A stretch of DNA of 64,000 bases from Devosia sp. MC521 (GTDB lineage: Bacteria > Pseudomonadota > Alphaproteobacteria > Rhizobiales > Devosiaceae): NCBI RefSeq assembly GCF_014127105.1, contig NZ_CP059902.1, forward strand, positions 3,242,001 to 3,306,000. Reading direction: 5' to 3'. Below the pieces are notes generated by a model, which saw nothing but the letters and a program-made list of their open reading frames with translations, made no database searches and was not told the origin of the DNA. The first letter of the stretch is position 1. Every line of letters starts with the position of its first letter. Both the position numbers and the translations under genes were made by a program. Positions 25,015-33,260 of this stretch are shown one piece after another.

Positions 25015-26499
25015 TTAAAGCGTGCGACGAGCGGCAGCAATCTGACGCGCGCCCAAAGTGGACAGCGCCACCGAGTACAATGTGGGGTTGGTTGCGGTCA
25101 TGGTTGGGATCACGCCATTGCCCGCGACATAGAGATTGTCAAAATCCCACACCTTGCTGGTGGCGTCGCAAACGCTGGTACCGTCATTGGCCTCGCCCAT
25201 GCGGATCGTGCCCTGATAGTGCAGCGAGCTGCCCACTGGCAGTTGGATGGTGGCAAAGCCCGGCGCTGAACGACCAATGATATTGGCAATGCGCAAGGCG
25301 GTTTCCTTGGCATATTCGATACGCGCCAGATCCGCTGCCGATTGCTGCCACTTGATCGAGATCGACGGCAGGCCGTGCCAATCGAGATTGTTCTCGTCAA
25401 ACTCAATGCGATTGTTCGCGTCGACATCGGCCGGCACAAACACGCCCATGCCCACTGGATAGCCCGAAAACTCTTCATTGACCGGCATGCTGCTCAGGCT
25501 GGTCTGGGCAATCGTCACCGAGAAGGGGAAATCCTTGGTCGCTGGGATCCAGTTCATCGCCCGCATAGGCTCTTTGCTCTGGAACTCAGCAATCTGGGAG
25601 ATCATGTAGTGGTCGTTGATATAGCGCCCCAGCGCCGCTGGGCGAATGCCCGAGGCAAAAAGGATCTGCGGCGTGTGCAGCGAATCGGCGGCAACCACCA
25701 CGGTGGCGGCCGTAATAACGAAGCTTTCGCTCTCGCCAGCGCGGACCAATTCAACGCCAGTTGCGTGGCCATTTTCATGAATGACGCGGCGGCAAATGGT
25801 TTCCGCCAAAATCTGGAAGCGTTCCTTTGGCTCTTTAACCAGATCGCCAAGGATCACATCGGTGCCGTGGTAGAACAGATCGCCGTCCTTTGGCGTTGCC
25901 GCCAGCGGCATTGGGCGCACGGTGCGGTCTTCGTTCCGGCCCGGATTAAATTCCGCCCCAAGGCGCTCGCGCAGCTGCGCAGCAACTGCGTCGCCAGCGC
26001 GCGGGTCCTTATTGGTGCCCAGCAGCATTTCAGCGTCGGCGACAGCCGCGTCAAACACATCGTTCGCAATGAACGGGACGCGTTCTGCCTCCGATGGCGT
26101 TGGTGTGCCGGTCGACCACTTTGTGCCCATGCCACCGACGTTTGCCGCCGAAAAGCCTGCGAACAGGCCCTGACCATCATCGCCCTCATTGGCGATGAAC
26201 AGGCCCGAGCGGCGCAGCAGCGAGGCATCGAAACCACCCGCGCGACGGGCTTCCCATTCTTCCTTGGAAATCGACAGGCGACGGCTGCGATCGGCGCCCT
26301 GCGCCAGCGTTTCCAGCTCAGCGCGCTTTTCCAAATCCAGCACGTTGTCGAGGTGCCCGCCCACTTCCGGAAGGATTTGAGGGCCAGCCTCCACCATCAC
26401 GATGCGGGCTTCAGGCCAATTGTTGCGGATCACGCGCGCATAGGCGCTCCCATTGGGGCCGCTACCGATGATGACGACGTCGGTGGAGAAAGAAGACAT
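25015..26499 (-). CDS. GMC-type FAD oxidoreductase, pyranose-oxidase-like
   Basis: A 494-residue flavoprotein. The dinucleotide-binding motif IIGSGPNGSAYAR is at the N-terminus. VGGMGTKWSTGTP aligns by eye with the flavin-attachment loop of pyranose 2-oxidase (STHW), but the attachment histidine is a lysine, so FAD is probably not covalently bound. The catalytic His/Asn pair appears intact in SLHYQGTIRMG and TATNPTLYS. There is no signal peptide, so it should be cytoplasmic. No gluconate-2-dehydrogenase subunit 3 or cytochrome partner is nearby, unlike membrane glucoside 3-dehydrogenases. I chose the ATG at 26499; an in-frame upstream ATG at 26541 would run through the palindrome at 26530-26543. 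Confidence 0.88.
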   Translation of the reverse strand: MSSFSTDVVIIGSGPNGSAYARVIRNNWPEARIVMVEAGPQILPEVGGHLDNVLDLEKRAELETLAQGADRSRRLSISKEEWEARRAGGFDASLLRRSGLFIANEGDDGQGLFAGFSAANVGGMGTKWSTGTPTPSEAERVPFIANDVFDAAVADAEMLLGTNKDPRAGDAVAAQLRERLGAEFNPGRNEDRTVRPMPLAATPKDGDLFYHGTDVILGDLVKEPKERFQILAETICRRVIHENGHATGVELVRAGESESFVITAATVVVAADSLHTPQILFASGIRPAALGRYINDHYMISQIAEFQSKEPMRAMNWIPATKDFPFSVTIAQTSLSSMPVNEEFSGYPVGMGVFVPADVDANNRIEFDENNLDWHGLPSISIKWQQSAADLARIEYAKETALRIANIIGRSAPGFATIQLPVGSSLHYQGTIRMGEANDGTSVCDATSKVWDFDNLYVAGNGVIPTMTATNPTLYSVALSTLGARQIAAARRTL

Positions 26500-26529
26500 G
26501 AAACGAATTCCATCAAAACGCTGGTATGA

Positions 26530-26543
26530 AATTGGTATCAATT
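26530..26543. promoter_or_regulatory. Palindrome between divergent GMC and TIM-barrel genes
   Basis: AATTG-GTAT-CAATT lies in the 110-bp divergent promoter region of the two sugar-metabolism units. A related half (TGGTATGAA) starts eight bases before it. A GntR- or LacI-type repressor is plausible, but none is encoded next to it. Confidence 0.42.
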
Positions 26544-26609
26544 GTGCAAACTCGATGTAAAGTAGCCAACTGAAACTAATGCGATAATTTCTATTCCCGG
26601 AGCGCGCTG

Positions 26610-27494
26610 ATGAAGATCGGTATGTCCTCTTATAGCTTCCTCCCCCTGCTCGCGAACGGCAGCATAAGCGTCGATGGCCTGTTCGATTGGCTCAGCGCAA
26701 ATGGCGCCGAGCACCTGGAAATCGCAACCTTCAGCTTCGCACCACCCGGCGAAGGCTCGACCTATGATCTTGCCAGCGATGAAAAAACCCTTCGCGAACT
26801 GGAAGCCGCCGTTGAGCGCACCGGCATTCCGATCTCCGGCTTCTGCCTCGGCGCAGACATGTTGGGCGAAAATCGCGCCGAGGAGATCGCCAAAGTAAAA
26901 CGCTACGTTGATCTTTGCGCGCGGTTCGGCGTCAACTATTTGCGCCATGACATCGTCATTTGGGGCAATCGTCTGGCCGACACTCAGGCCATTGAAGATG
27001 CCTATCCCATCCTCGCCGAGGCCTGCCGCGAGATTGCCGAATATGGCGCCAGCAAAAATGTCGTCACCAGCGTTGAAAACCATGGCTTCGTCATGGTTTC
27101 AGCCGAGCGCCTGACGCGTCTCCATCATCTGGTCAACCACCCCAATTTCAAGCTCACCGTCGATGTCGGCAATTTCCTTTGCGTTGACGACAATCCCTAT
27201 GTCGCCACCAACCGCACCTTGCCCCTCGCCAGCTTCGTCCACTTCAAAGATTTCTATATGCGCCAAGCCGAGCCCGGTCCGGGTTGGCTGAAAACAGCGG
27301 GCGGCGAGTTCATACGCGGCTCTGTTCTGGGCTATGGCGATCTCGACATTCAGGCCCTTGCCGACGCGGTCATCGCCTCCGGCTATGATGGTTTTGTCTC
27401 GCTTGAATATGAAGGGGGCGATCCAACCCTGTTTGGCTGCGAGCATGGCCTCAACAATCTCAAACGCTTCCTCAGCAAAGCCACTGCCGCCTAA
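26610..27494 (+). CDS. Sugar phosphate isomerase/epimerase-like TIM barrel
   Basis: A 294-residue xylose-isomerase-like (AP endonuclease 2 fold) protein. Putative metal ligands follow the family pattern: Glu in SVENHG, Asp in TVDVGNF, His in FVHFKDF and Glu in SLEYEGG. Such proteins isomerise or epimerise sugars, act on inososes, or cleave 3-keto-glycosides. GGAG lies before the ATG. It is divergent from the GMC/Gfo operon and shares the palindromic promoter region. Its last codons and stop are part of a 21-base tandem duplication. Confidence 0.88.
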   Translation: MKIGMSSYSFLPLLANGSISVDGLFDWLSANGAEHLEIATFSFAPPGEGSTYDLASDEKTLRELEAAVERTGIPISGFCLGADMLGENRAEEIAKVKRYVDLCARFGVNYLRHDIVIWGNRLADTQAIEDAYPILAEACREIAEYGASKNVVTSVENHGFVMVSAERLTRLHHLVNHPNFKLTVDVGNFLCVDDNPYVATNRTLPLASFVHFKDFYMRQAEPGPGWLKTAGGEFIRGSVLGYGDLDIQALADAVIASGYDGFVSLEYEGGDPTLFGCEHGLNNLKRFLSKATAA

Positions 27495-27521
27495 AACAAG
27501 GCCACTGCCGCCTAAAACAAA
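27480..27521 (+). repeat. 21-bp tandem duplication across a stop codon
   Basis: Two adjacent 21-base units (27480-27500 and 27501-27521) are identical except for the last base. Each contains the codons Ala-Thr-Ala-Ala and a TAA stop. The first copy ends the TIM-barrel gene; the second is untranslated and runs into the terminator stem. Confidence 0.92.
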
Positions 27522-27551
27522 ACCCCGCCCCGACAGCGGGGTTTTCTTTTT
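27519..27551. terminator. Bidirectional terminator between convergent TIM-barrel genes
   Basis: The stem AAAACCCCGC / GCGGGGTTTT with a seven-base loop has T-rich tracts on both strands, so it can stop both the gene ending at 27494 and the one ending at 27565. Confidence 0.9.
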
Positions 27552-27564
27552 GAGAGGCCAGCGA

Positions 27565-28386
27565 TTAAAGCGTGATCAGGCGATCAAACCGTGCCTTCAT
27601 ATCGGCGAGATGGTTGCGGTCGCCGCCCGGCATTTCAACCGAAGCCCAGCCGGAATAACCGATCTTGGCAAGGCTGGCGTTCACCGCCGCCCAATCCACA
27701 TCACCCTCGCCCAGCTCCACCTCAAAGCCCTTCCACGGGCCTTCGGCGTTCATCTTGGCAAGGCTATATTCCTTGACATCGAGGCGCATGATGCGTGTGC
27801 CGAGCGCTTCAATCCAGTCGCATGGATTGCCATAGCGCAGCACATTGCCGATATCGAAATACCAGCCCAGATGGTCGTTCTCAAAACCATCAATCAGATG
27901 TGCGGCTTCGAGCGGGCTCAAAAGGAAATTGTTCCAGACGTTTTCAAGCGCGATCTTGATGCCGATCTCTTCGGCATGCGGCAGAAGGCGATCAATGCCT
28001 TCAACAGCGCGGTCATAAGCGGCCGCATAGCTGGTCTTGTCATTGACCACGCCGGGCACCAGCAACATGGTTTCCGCGCCATAGGCCTTGGCCTGCTTCA
28101 TGCCTTCAATGCTCGCTGCAACGCAGGCGTCACGCACCGCAGGATCAGGGTCGGTAAGCGGGGTCGGCCAATGGGCCGAATTGATCACGCCCGGAATGGC
28201 CACGCCGGTCGCATCGCGTCCTGCCAGCACTTCCGCCTGCGGCAGATCATTGGGCGCGTCCAGCTCAACCCCATCAAAACCAAGATCAGCGACCAGACGG
28301 AACTTGTCTGCAATCGAAAGATCTTCTTCGATCATCGACCATTTGAGGCTGGTCTTGGCCATAGGGCGGGAAGAGGGAGTGGTCAT
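27565..28386 (-). CDS. Second sugar phosphate isomerase/epimerase-like TIM barrel
   Basis: A 273-residue xylose-isomerase-like protein, only distantly similar to its convergent neighbour. Putative ligands are Glu in ALENVW, Asp in YFDIGNV and Glu in SVEMPGG. The third ligand position, usually histidine (H-x-K-D), reads RLDVKEY, so metal coordination may differ. ATG at 28362 (MAKTSLKWS) is an alternative start. Function is likely sugar or cyclitol epimerisation, by family only; the cluster context suggests oxidised sugars. Confidence 0.86.
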   Translation of the reverse strand: MTTPSSRPMAKTSLKWSMIEEDLSIADKFRLVADLGFDGVELDAPNDLPQAEVLAGRDATGVAIPGVINSAHWPTPLTDPDPAVRDACVAASIEGMKQAKAYGAETMLLVPGVVNDKTSYAAAYDRAVEGIDRLLPHAEEIGIKIALENVWNNFLLSPLEAAHLIDGFENDHLGWYFDIGNVLRYGNPCDWIEALGTRIMRLDVKEYSLAKMNAEGPWKGFEVELGEGDVDWAAVNASLAKIGYSGWASVEMPGGDRNHLADMKARFDRLITL

Positions 28387-28609
28387 AGCAACAAACTCTG
28401 GTTCTGCGTCGCCCTAACCCTAATGCGCTCTGACCGAGGTCTGAAAGCCCGAAACCGCACTTACCGTCTCCTTCCCCAATTGGAACGGCTCCTTCAAACA
28501 GTGCGCTCTTGTCGCAGGCTGAGCTCTCTTGTCCTCGCTCCCCCGCCCGGCCATATCGCAGTTTCAATCCCCCTATCCTTCTATCCGATCTCCTGAACGG
28601 ACGAGTTTT

Positions 28610-29173
28610 TTGTCGCTTAATCTTAAAATCATCATCGGCAGCACCCGCCCCGGTCGTGTCTGCCCCAAAATTGCTGCTTGGGTTGCTGAAAGCGCCATTG
28701 CCCACGGCCAATTCAATGTCGAGATTGTCGATCTGGCTGAAGTGAACCTGCCGTTCCTCGATGAAGCCACCCACCCGCGCGTGCAGACCTACGCCTTCGA
28801 GCACACCAAGAACTGGTCGGCCATCGTCGGCTCGGCCGATGCCTTCATTTTCGTGACCCCGGAATATGATTTCTTCACCCCCGCGGTCACCATCAACGCC
28901 ATTCAGGTGCTGATGAACGAGTGGGCCTATAAATGCGCGGGCGTGGTCAGCTATGGCGGCGTTTCTGCCGGTCTGCGCTCAGCACAGACCCTGCGCACCC
29001 TCCTGAGCAACGTCAATGTGCACGCCATCCCGCAGGTGGTGCCCGTGCCGATGTTCCCGCAGTTCATGCAGGATGGCGTGTTTACGCCAAACCAGCCCAT
29101 GATTGATGGGATGACGCTTCAGCTCAACGAACTGGCCAAATGGGCCGCAGCGCTCAAGCCAATGCGCGCCTAA
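28610..29173 (+). CDS. NAD(P)H-dependent FMN reductase
   Basis: A 187-residue flavodoxin-like reductase. The FMN phosphate loop is IIGSTRPGRVCP at the N-terminus and the second flavin motif is FVTPEYDFFTPAV (about residue 80), followed by SYGGVSAGLRSAQTLR. Homologues reduce FMN, azo dyes or quinones. The start is TTG at 28610: no ATG exists before the FMN motif, and GGACGAG lies just upstream. It is divergent from the second TIM-barrel gene and has its own terminator. Confidence 0.87.
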   Translation: MSLNLKIIIGSTRPGRVCPKIAAWVAESAIAHGQFNVEIVDLAEVNLPFLDEATHPRVQTYAFEHTKNWSAIVGSADAFIFVTPEYDFFTPAVTINAIQVLMNEWAYKCAGVVSYGGVSAGLRSAQTLRTLLSNVNVHAIPQVVPVPMFPQFMQDGVFTPNQPMIDGMTLQLNELAKWAAALKPMRA

Positions 29174-29181
29174 ACTGAACG

Positions 29182-29209
29182 ATGCCGCCTCCGGGCGGCA
29201 TTTTTGTTT
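29182..29209 (+). terminator. Rho-independent terminator after the FMN reductase gene
   Basis: The stem ATGCCGCC / GGCGGCAT with a TCCG loop is followed by TTTTGTTT. Confidence 0.9.
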
Positions 29210-29271
29210 GCGTGACAACTTGCGTTGACCGCCCTAGCATCACGCATCCAAACCAAGCTGAGGAGGCCAGA

Positions 29272-29625
29272 ATGCCTCACTTTCTAGCAGTCTACACGAT
29301 GACTCCAGAAGACCTCGATCGCTTCCGCGAACGCCCTGAGGAAGAGCAGAACGCCGTGGACGATCAGGGGCTCCCGGCGTGGGAAGCTTGGGAGGAGACC
29401 CATGCGGCCATGATCGTTGATAAGGGCGGCATGGTGGGAGGCACCCTGCGGGCGTCCGGCTCCGGCATTGCTCCGGCCAAAAATGACATCTGCGGCTATA
29501 TCGTTGTCGAGGCCGAAACGATTGATGCCGCCGCAGCCATTTTTGCTGACCACCCGCATTTTGCCATCTTCCCCGGCAGTGGCGTCGACATCATGCCCTT
29601 CGTCACGCCCTACCCCATGCCCTAA
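29272..29625 (+). CDS. YCII-related domain protein
   Basis: A 117-residue small protein of the YciI/DGPF-like fold: N-terminal strand HFLAVYTM, central helix EAWEETHAAMIVDKGGMVGGTLRAS, and ICGYIVVEAETIDAAAAIFADHPHF. The classic YciI His/Asp pair is not obvious. Function unknown for this branch. The ATG at 29272 has an excellent AGGAGG upstream. Terminators lie on both sides, so it is monocistronic. Confidence 0.8.
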   Translation: MPHFLAVYTMTPEDLDRFRERPEEEQNAVDDQGLPAWEAWEETHAAMIVDKGGMVGGTLRASGSGIAPAKNDICGYIVVEAETIDAAAAIFADHPHFAIFPGSGVDIMPFVTPYPMP

Positions 29626-29630
29626 ATACA

Positions 29631-29661
29631 AAATGCCGCCCCTTACGGAGCGGCATTTTTT
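29631..29661 (+). terminator. Rho-independent terminator after the YCII-like gene
   Basis: The stem AAATGCCGC / GCGGCATTT is followed by TTT, six bases past the stop. Confidence 0.88.
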
Positions 29662-29713
29662 CGATCCCCCACATCCGGATGCTTGTGCAAGCCCGGATGC
29701 AAAAATCTAAAAG

Positions 29714-31108
29714 TCAGCGCTTGAGCGGGCCGACCATCTGTTCTGGCTTCACTTCAGCGTCGAACTCTTCGCCGGTGAGCAGACCCAGTTCAATCGCGGT
29801 TTCACGTAGGGTGGAGCCGTTCTTGTGGGCGGTCTTGGCGATCTTGGCCGCATTGTCATAGCCAATCTTGCGATTGAGCGCTGTCACCAGCATCAGCGAC
29901 TGATCAACCAGCTGCTTGATGCGCTTGTGATCTGGCTCAATGCCGATGGCGCAATTGTCGTTGAACGACTTGGCCGCATCCGCCAGCAGACGCACCGACT
30001 GCAGGAAGTTGTAAGCGATCACGGGCTTAAAGACGTTGAGCTCGAAATTGCCCTGCGAAGCCGCAAAGCCAATCGCCGCGTCATTGCCCATCACCTGCGC
30101 CACAACCATGGTCATGGCTTCCGACTGAGTCGGGTTCACCTTGCCTGGCATGATCGAGGAGCCTGGCTCGTTCTCTGGAATGGTGATTTCACCAAGACCC
30201 GAGCGTGGACCCGAAGCCAACCAACGCACGTCATTGGCGATCTTCATGAAGGCGACAGCCAGCTGCTTGAGCGCGCCAGAGGTGCCAACAAAAGCGTCGT
30301 GCCCCGCGAGCAACGCGAACTTGTTCGGGCCAGTGACAAAGTCATGCCCGGTCAGCGTCGCGATTTCCGCCGCCACCGTCACGGCATAGTCTGGATGGGC
30401 GTTAAGCCCGGTCCCAACAGCGGTCCCGCCCAGCGCCACCTCCTTGAGCTGCGGCATGGTCTTCTTGATGGCGTCGAGCGCATAGTCGATCTGCGCCACC
30501 CAGCCCGAGATTTCCTGACCCAGCGTCAGCGGGGTCGCGTCCTGCAAGTGCGTGCGGCCGATCTTGACCACATCCATGAACTCTTCAGACTTGGCATTGA
30601 GCGTGTTGCGCAGCAGTTCGACGCGTTCGTAGAGATAGTTCTCAACCGCTTCCACCGCCGCGATATGCATGGCAGTTGGATAGGTGTCGTTCGAGCTCTG
30701 GCTCATATTGACGTGATCGTTCGGGTGCACAGGCTTCTTGGAGCCCATGACGCCGCCCGCCATTTCAATGGCGCGGTTCGAGATCACTTCATTGACGTTC
30801 ATATTGGACTGCGTGCCCGAGCCGGTCTGCCAGACAACGAGCGGGAAGTGGTCCGCGAGCTTGCCTTCGATCACTTCATCGGCAGCAGCAACCACGAGGT
30901 CGCGCGTTGCCGCATCCATCAGGCCCAGCTTGTGGTTGGCCAGCGCCGCCGCCTTTTTCAGAATGCCGAAGGCACGGATGATTTCGACGGGCATCTTTTC
31001 CCCGCCGATATCGAAGTTCATCAGGCTACGCGCCGTCTGTGCCCCATAATACTTATCGGTCGGAACCTCGATTGTGCCCATGGTGTCCGATTCGACGCGC
31101 GTGCTCAT
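29714..31108 (-). CDS. fumC: Class II fumarate hydratase
   Basis: A 464-residue fumarase that interconverts fumarate and malate in the citric acid cycle. The superfamily signature [13 protein letters not shown] is at about residue 318, and the catalytic histidine region [16 protein letters not shown] precedes it. I chose ATG at 31108 because GGAGAAGG precedes it and the product starts at the normal position ([11 protein letters not shown]). It lies downstream of rpmF on the same strand but is separated from it by a terminator. Confidence 0.95.
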   Translation of the reverse strand: MSTRVESDTMGTIEVPTDKYYGAQTARSLMNFDIGGEKMPVEIIRAFGILKKAAALANHKLGLMDAATRDLVVAAADEVIEGKLADHFPLVVWQTGSGTQSNMNVNEVISNRAIEMAGGVMGSKKPVHPNDHVNMSQSSNDTYPTAMHIAAVEAVENYLYERVELLRNTLNAKSEEFMDVVKIGRTHLQDATPLTLGQEISGWVAQIDYALDAIKKTMPQLKEVALGGTAVGTGLNAHPDYAVTVAAEIATLTGHDFVTGPNKFALLAGHDAFVGTSGALKQLAVAFMKIANDVRWLASGPRSGLGEITIPENEPGSSIMPGKVNPTQSEAMTMVVAQVMGNDAAIGFAASQGNFELNVFKPVIAYNFLQSVRLLADAAKSFNDNCAIGIEPDHKRIKQLVDQSLMLVTALNRKIGYDNAAKIAKTAHKNGSTLRETAIELGLLTGEEFDAEVKPEQMVGPLKR

Positions 31109-31160
31109 TTGCCTTCTCCAAACTGTTTGCAAACACCGCTTCTTGTGGCGGTGGGGGTAA

Positions 31161-31197
31161 ACAAAAACGGCCGACCCATCACTGGATCGACCGTTTA
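31161..31197 (-). terminator. Rho-independent terminator after rpmF
   Basis: Read on the minus strand, AAACGGTCGATCC pairs imperfectly with GGGTCGGCCGTTT, followed by TTGTTT. It separates rpmF from fumC. Confidence 0.75.
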
Positions 31198-31237
31198 ATA
31201 TCAAATCTAGCGCATCTGCGCCAAACCGCCTTTCGGC

Positions 31238-31417
31238 TTAGCCCTTGACCGCGAGAATCTGGCGACCGCGGTACATGCCGGTCTTGAGATCAACGTGGTG
31301 CGGACGGCGAAGCTCGCCCGAATCCTTGTCTTCGACATAGGTTGGGTTTGCAATCGCGTCATGCGAGCGGCGGAAACCGCGCTTCATTGGCGAAGTTTTG
31401 CGTTTTGGCACTGCCAT
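31238..31417 (-). CDS. rpmF: 50S ribosomal protein L32
   Basis: A 59-residue ribosomal protein. It begins [18 protein letters not shown] and contains [20 protein letters not shown], the alphaproteobacterial L32 pattern. The four zinc cysteines of the C+ form are absent, as is normal in this class. The start has GGAG eight bases upstream. The gene precedes mtgA and ispA in map order, as in other Hyphomicrobiales. A palindrome in the leader is listed separately. Confidence 0.97.
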   Translation of the reverse strand: MAVPKRKTSPMKRGFRRSHDAIANPTYVEDKDSGELRRPHHVDLKTGMYRGRQILAVKG

Positions 31418-31463
31418 GGTCGGAACTCCGAATTCAATATCGTTGTGCCGCCAACTAGCGGCC

Positions 31464-31480
31464 CAGAGAGATTATCTCTG
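31464..31480. promoter_or_regulatory. Short palindrome in the rpmF leader region
   Basis: CAGAGA-GATTA-TCTCTG lies 47-63 bases upstream of the rpmF start. It could be an RNA hairpin or a protein site; nothing else supports a choice. Confidence 0.3.
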
Positions 31481-31556
31481 TCAGGATTGGTGCGGTCTAT
31501 AGATCAGAAAACCACCCTTGGCTAGGGGTTTCTGACTCAAAACACGGGCCTTTGCA

Positions 31557-32267
31557 CTAAAGTGAGAGCTGCCCGCCCTGCCCCACACAGGACGCCCGGG
31601 CCCCATATTCTTGGGCACGCTGCTGCACAATCCCCGCCACGCGGCTGAGTCCGCGATTAGGATTGGCCGGATTGCGCACGATCGGATTGGGCAGTGTCAC
31701 CGCCAAAAGGCTCGCCGTCCGCCAGTCCAGATTCTGCGGCTCCCGCCCAAAAGCCCGGTTAGCGCCCGCTGCCACACCAAATTCCCCGTCCGGTCCCCAT
31801 TCGGCGATATTGAGATAGATCTCCATGATCCGCTTTTTGGGCATGACCAGATCGATATACATCGCCAGCGGCACCTCGAGCGCTTTGCGCACCGCGCTCT
31901 GCCCATTCCAAAGGAAGAGATTGCGCGCCACCTGCATGGTCAGCGTCGAAGCGCCGCGGGTGGGTTTGCCAGCAAAGTAATTGTCGATCTCGATTCTCAG
32001 GGCGCTCATGTCGACCCCCCAGTGCCGACAGAACTGCCCGTCCTCGGAAAGGATCACCGCGGCCTTCAAGCGGTCGGAAATATCGTCGATATCGCGCCAC
32101 ACCCGCGTCACCGGTTGCCCCGTCACCCCGCGCACCATCATCGGCACCGAAATGGGCGGCACCACCAAATAGATCGGCGTCATCACCACGGGAATGGCGA
32201 TCAACACCCCGAGAATGATCATCGGTATTTTGAGGGCTCTAAAGAGTGATTTGATGCCTTTGGACAT
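31557..32267 (-). CDS. mtgA: Monofunctional biosynthetic peptidoglycan transglycosylase
   Basis: A 236-residue GT51 glycosyltransferase that polymerises lipid II into glycan strands. One N-terminal membrane helix (about 12-35) anchors it. The catalytic glutamate is in ILSEDGQFCRHWG and the GT51 motifs RGASTLTMQVARNLFL and KKRIMEIYLNIAEWG follow. It has no transpeptidase domain, as expected for MtgA. Located between rpmF and ispA. Confidence 0.94.
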   Translation of the reverse strand: MSKGIKSLFRALKIPMIILGVLIAIPVVMTPIYLVVPPISVPMMVRGVTGQPVTRVWRDIDDISDRLKAAVILSEDGQFCRHWGVDMSALRIEIDNYFAGKPTRGASTLTMQVARNLFLWNGQSAVRKALEVPLAMYIDLVMPKKRIMEIYLNIAEWGPDGEFGVAAGANRAFGREPQNLDWRTASLLAVTLPNPIVRNPANPNRGLSRVAGIVQQRAQEYGARASCVGQGGQLSL

Positions 32268-32356
32268 TCCCCCTCTTTAAAAGAACCTCTCGGTCCTGCA
32301 AACCCGTGCCATCCCGGCCTCTTGCTGTATTTCCCCCTTCGGGCTAGCAACGAGCC

Positions 32357-33259
32357 ATGTACGATTTTTCTGCCGATAGCGCTGATTGCGCCCGCGCCGT
32401 TGAAGCCGGCCTCTCGCAATATCTAACGGCCACTCAGCTGAGTGGACCGGGTCTTCCTGCCGATCGCCTGGTTGAGGCCATGCGCCACGGCGCACTCGAA
32501 GGCGGCAAGCGCCTGCGCCCGCTGCTGGTGCGTCAGGCCGCAGCCATTTTCTCCGTGCCCAAAGAGGCGACGCTGAGCGCGGGTCTCGCTGTTGAGATGA
32601 TCCATTGCTATTCGCTGATCCACGACGATCTGCCCGCCATGGACAATGACGACATGCGTCGCGGCCGCCCCACGGTCCACAAGGCCTATGACGACGCCAC
32701 AGCGATTCTGGCGGGCGACGCGCTCCTCACCCACGCCTTTTCCATGCTGGCCGATGAAGCCTGCCACGCAGACCCTACGGTGCGCATTCGCCTTGTCACC
32801 GAGCTCGCCTCCGGCGCTGGTGCTGGCGGCATGGTTGGCGGGCAGATGCGCGACATCGAAGGGGAAAAGGGCGGCTTCACCCCGGATGAGATTTCCACCA
32901 TGCAGGCGATGAAGACCGGCGCGCTCATTCGCGCCTCCGTCCGCATGGGCGCGATTCTCGGTGGTGCTGAACCGCGCGCTCTCTCCGCCCTCACAGCCTA
33001 TGCCGAAGCGGCAGGCCGCGCCTTCCAGCTTGCCGACGACATTTTAGACGTCACAGCCACCGCAGAAACCATGGGCAAGGCCACGGGCAAGGACGCCGAT
33101 AAAAATAAGCAAACCCTCGTCGCTCGTCTGGGCGTCGATGGCGCGCGCGAGACGCTGGCGCAAATCGTCAATGAAGCGGTTGGGTGCCTGCGCACCTTTG
33201 GCCCCAAGGCCGACGGCCTACGCGCCACCGCCCGCTATTTTGCCTCGCGGGAGAAATAA
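32357..33259 (+). CDS. ispA: Polyprenyl synthetase (farnesyl diphosphate synthase type)
   Basis: A 300-residue trans-prenyltransferase. The first aspartate-rich motif is HDDLPAMDNDDMRRGRPT and the second is LADDILDVTA; a GGKRLRP block and the KTGALI helix also match. The FARM segment has the short-chain form, pointing to farnesyl diphosphate synthesis from IPP and DMAPP. ispG, in the same pathway, lies 3 kb downstream on the other strand. Its stop is one base before the TTG start of the MOSC gene, so they are co-transcribed. Confidence 0.93.
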   Translation: MYDFSADSADCARAVEAGLSQYLTATQLSGPGLPADRLVEAMRHGALEGGKRLRPLLVRQAAAIFSVPKEATLSAGLAVEMIHCYSLIHDDLPAMDNDDMRRGRPTVHKAYDDATAILAGDALLTHAFSMLADEACHADPTVRIRLVTELASGAGAGGMVGGQMRDIEGEKGGFTPDEISTMQAMKTGALIRASVRMGAILGGAEPRALSALTAYAEAAGRAFQLADDILDVTATAETMGKATGKDADKNKQTLVARLGVDGARETLAQIVNEAVGCLRTFGPKADGLRATARYFASREK

Positions 33260-33260
33260 C

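Noticed and set aside
25342..26529. Plus-strand open frame of 395 codons opposite the GMC oxidoreductase
   Set aside because: Low-complexity His/Arg-rich translation with no motif; the minus-strand flavoprotein is complete and well supported.
27334..28596. Plus-strand open frame of 420 codons spanning the second TIM-barrel gene
   Set aside because: It starts inside one good gene, crosses a strong terminator and runs antisense through another.
29825..31198. Plus-strand open frame of 457 codons opposite fumC
   Set aside because: Antisense shadow of a conserved enzyme; no ribosome-binding site or recognisable domain.
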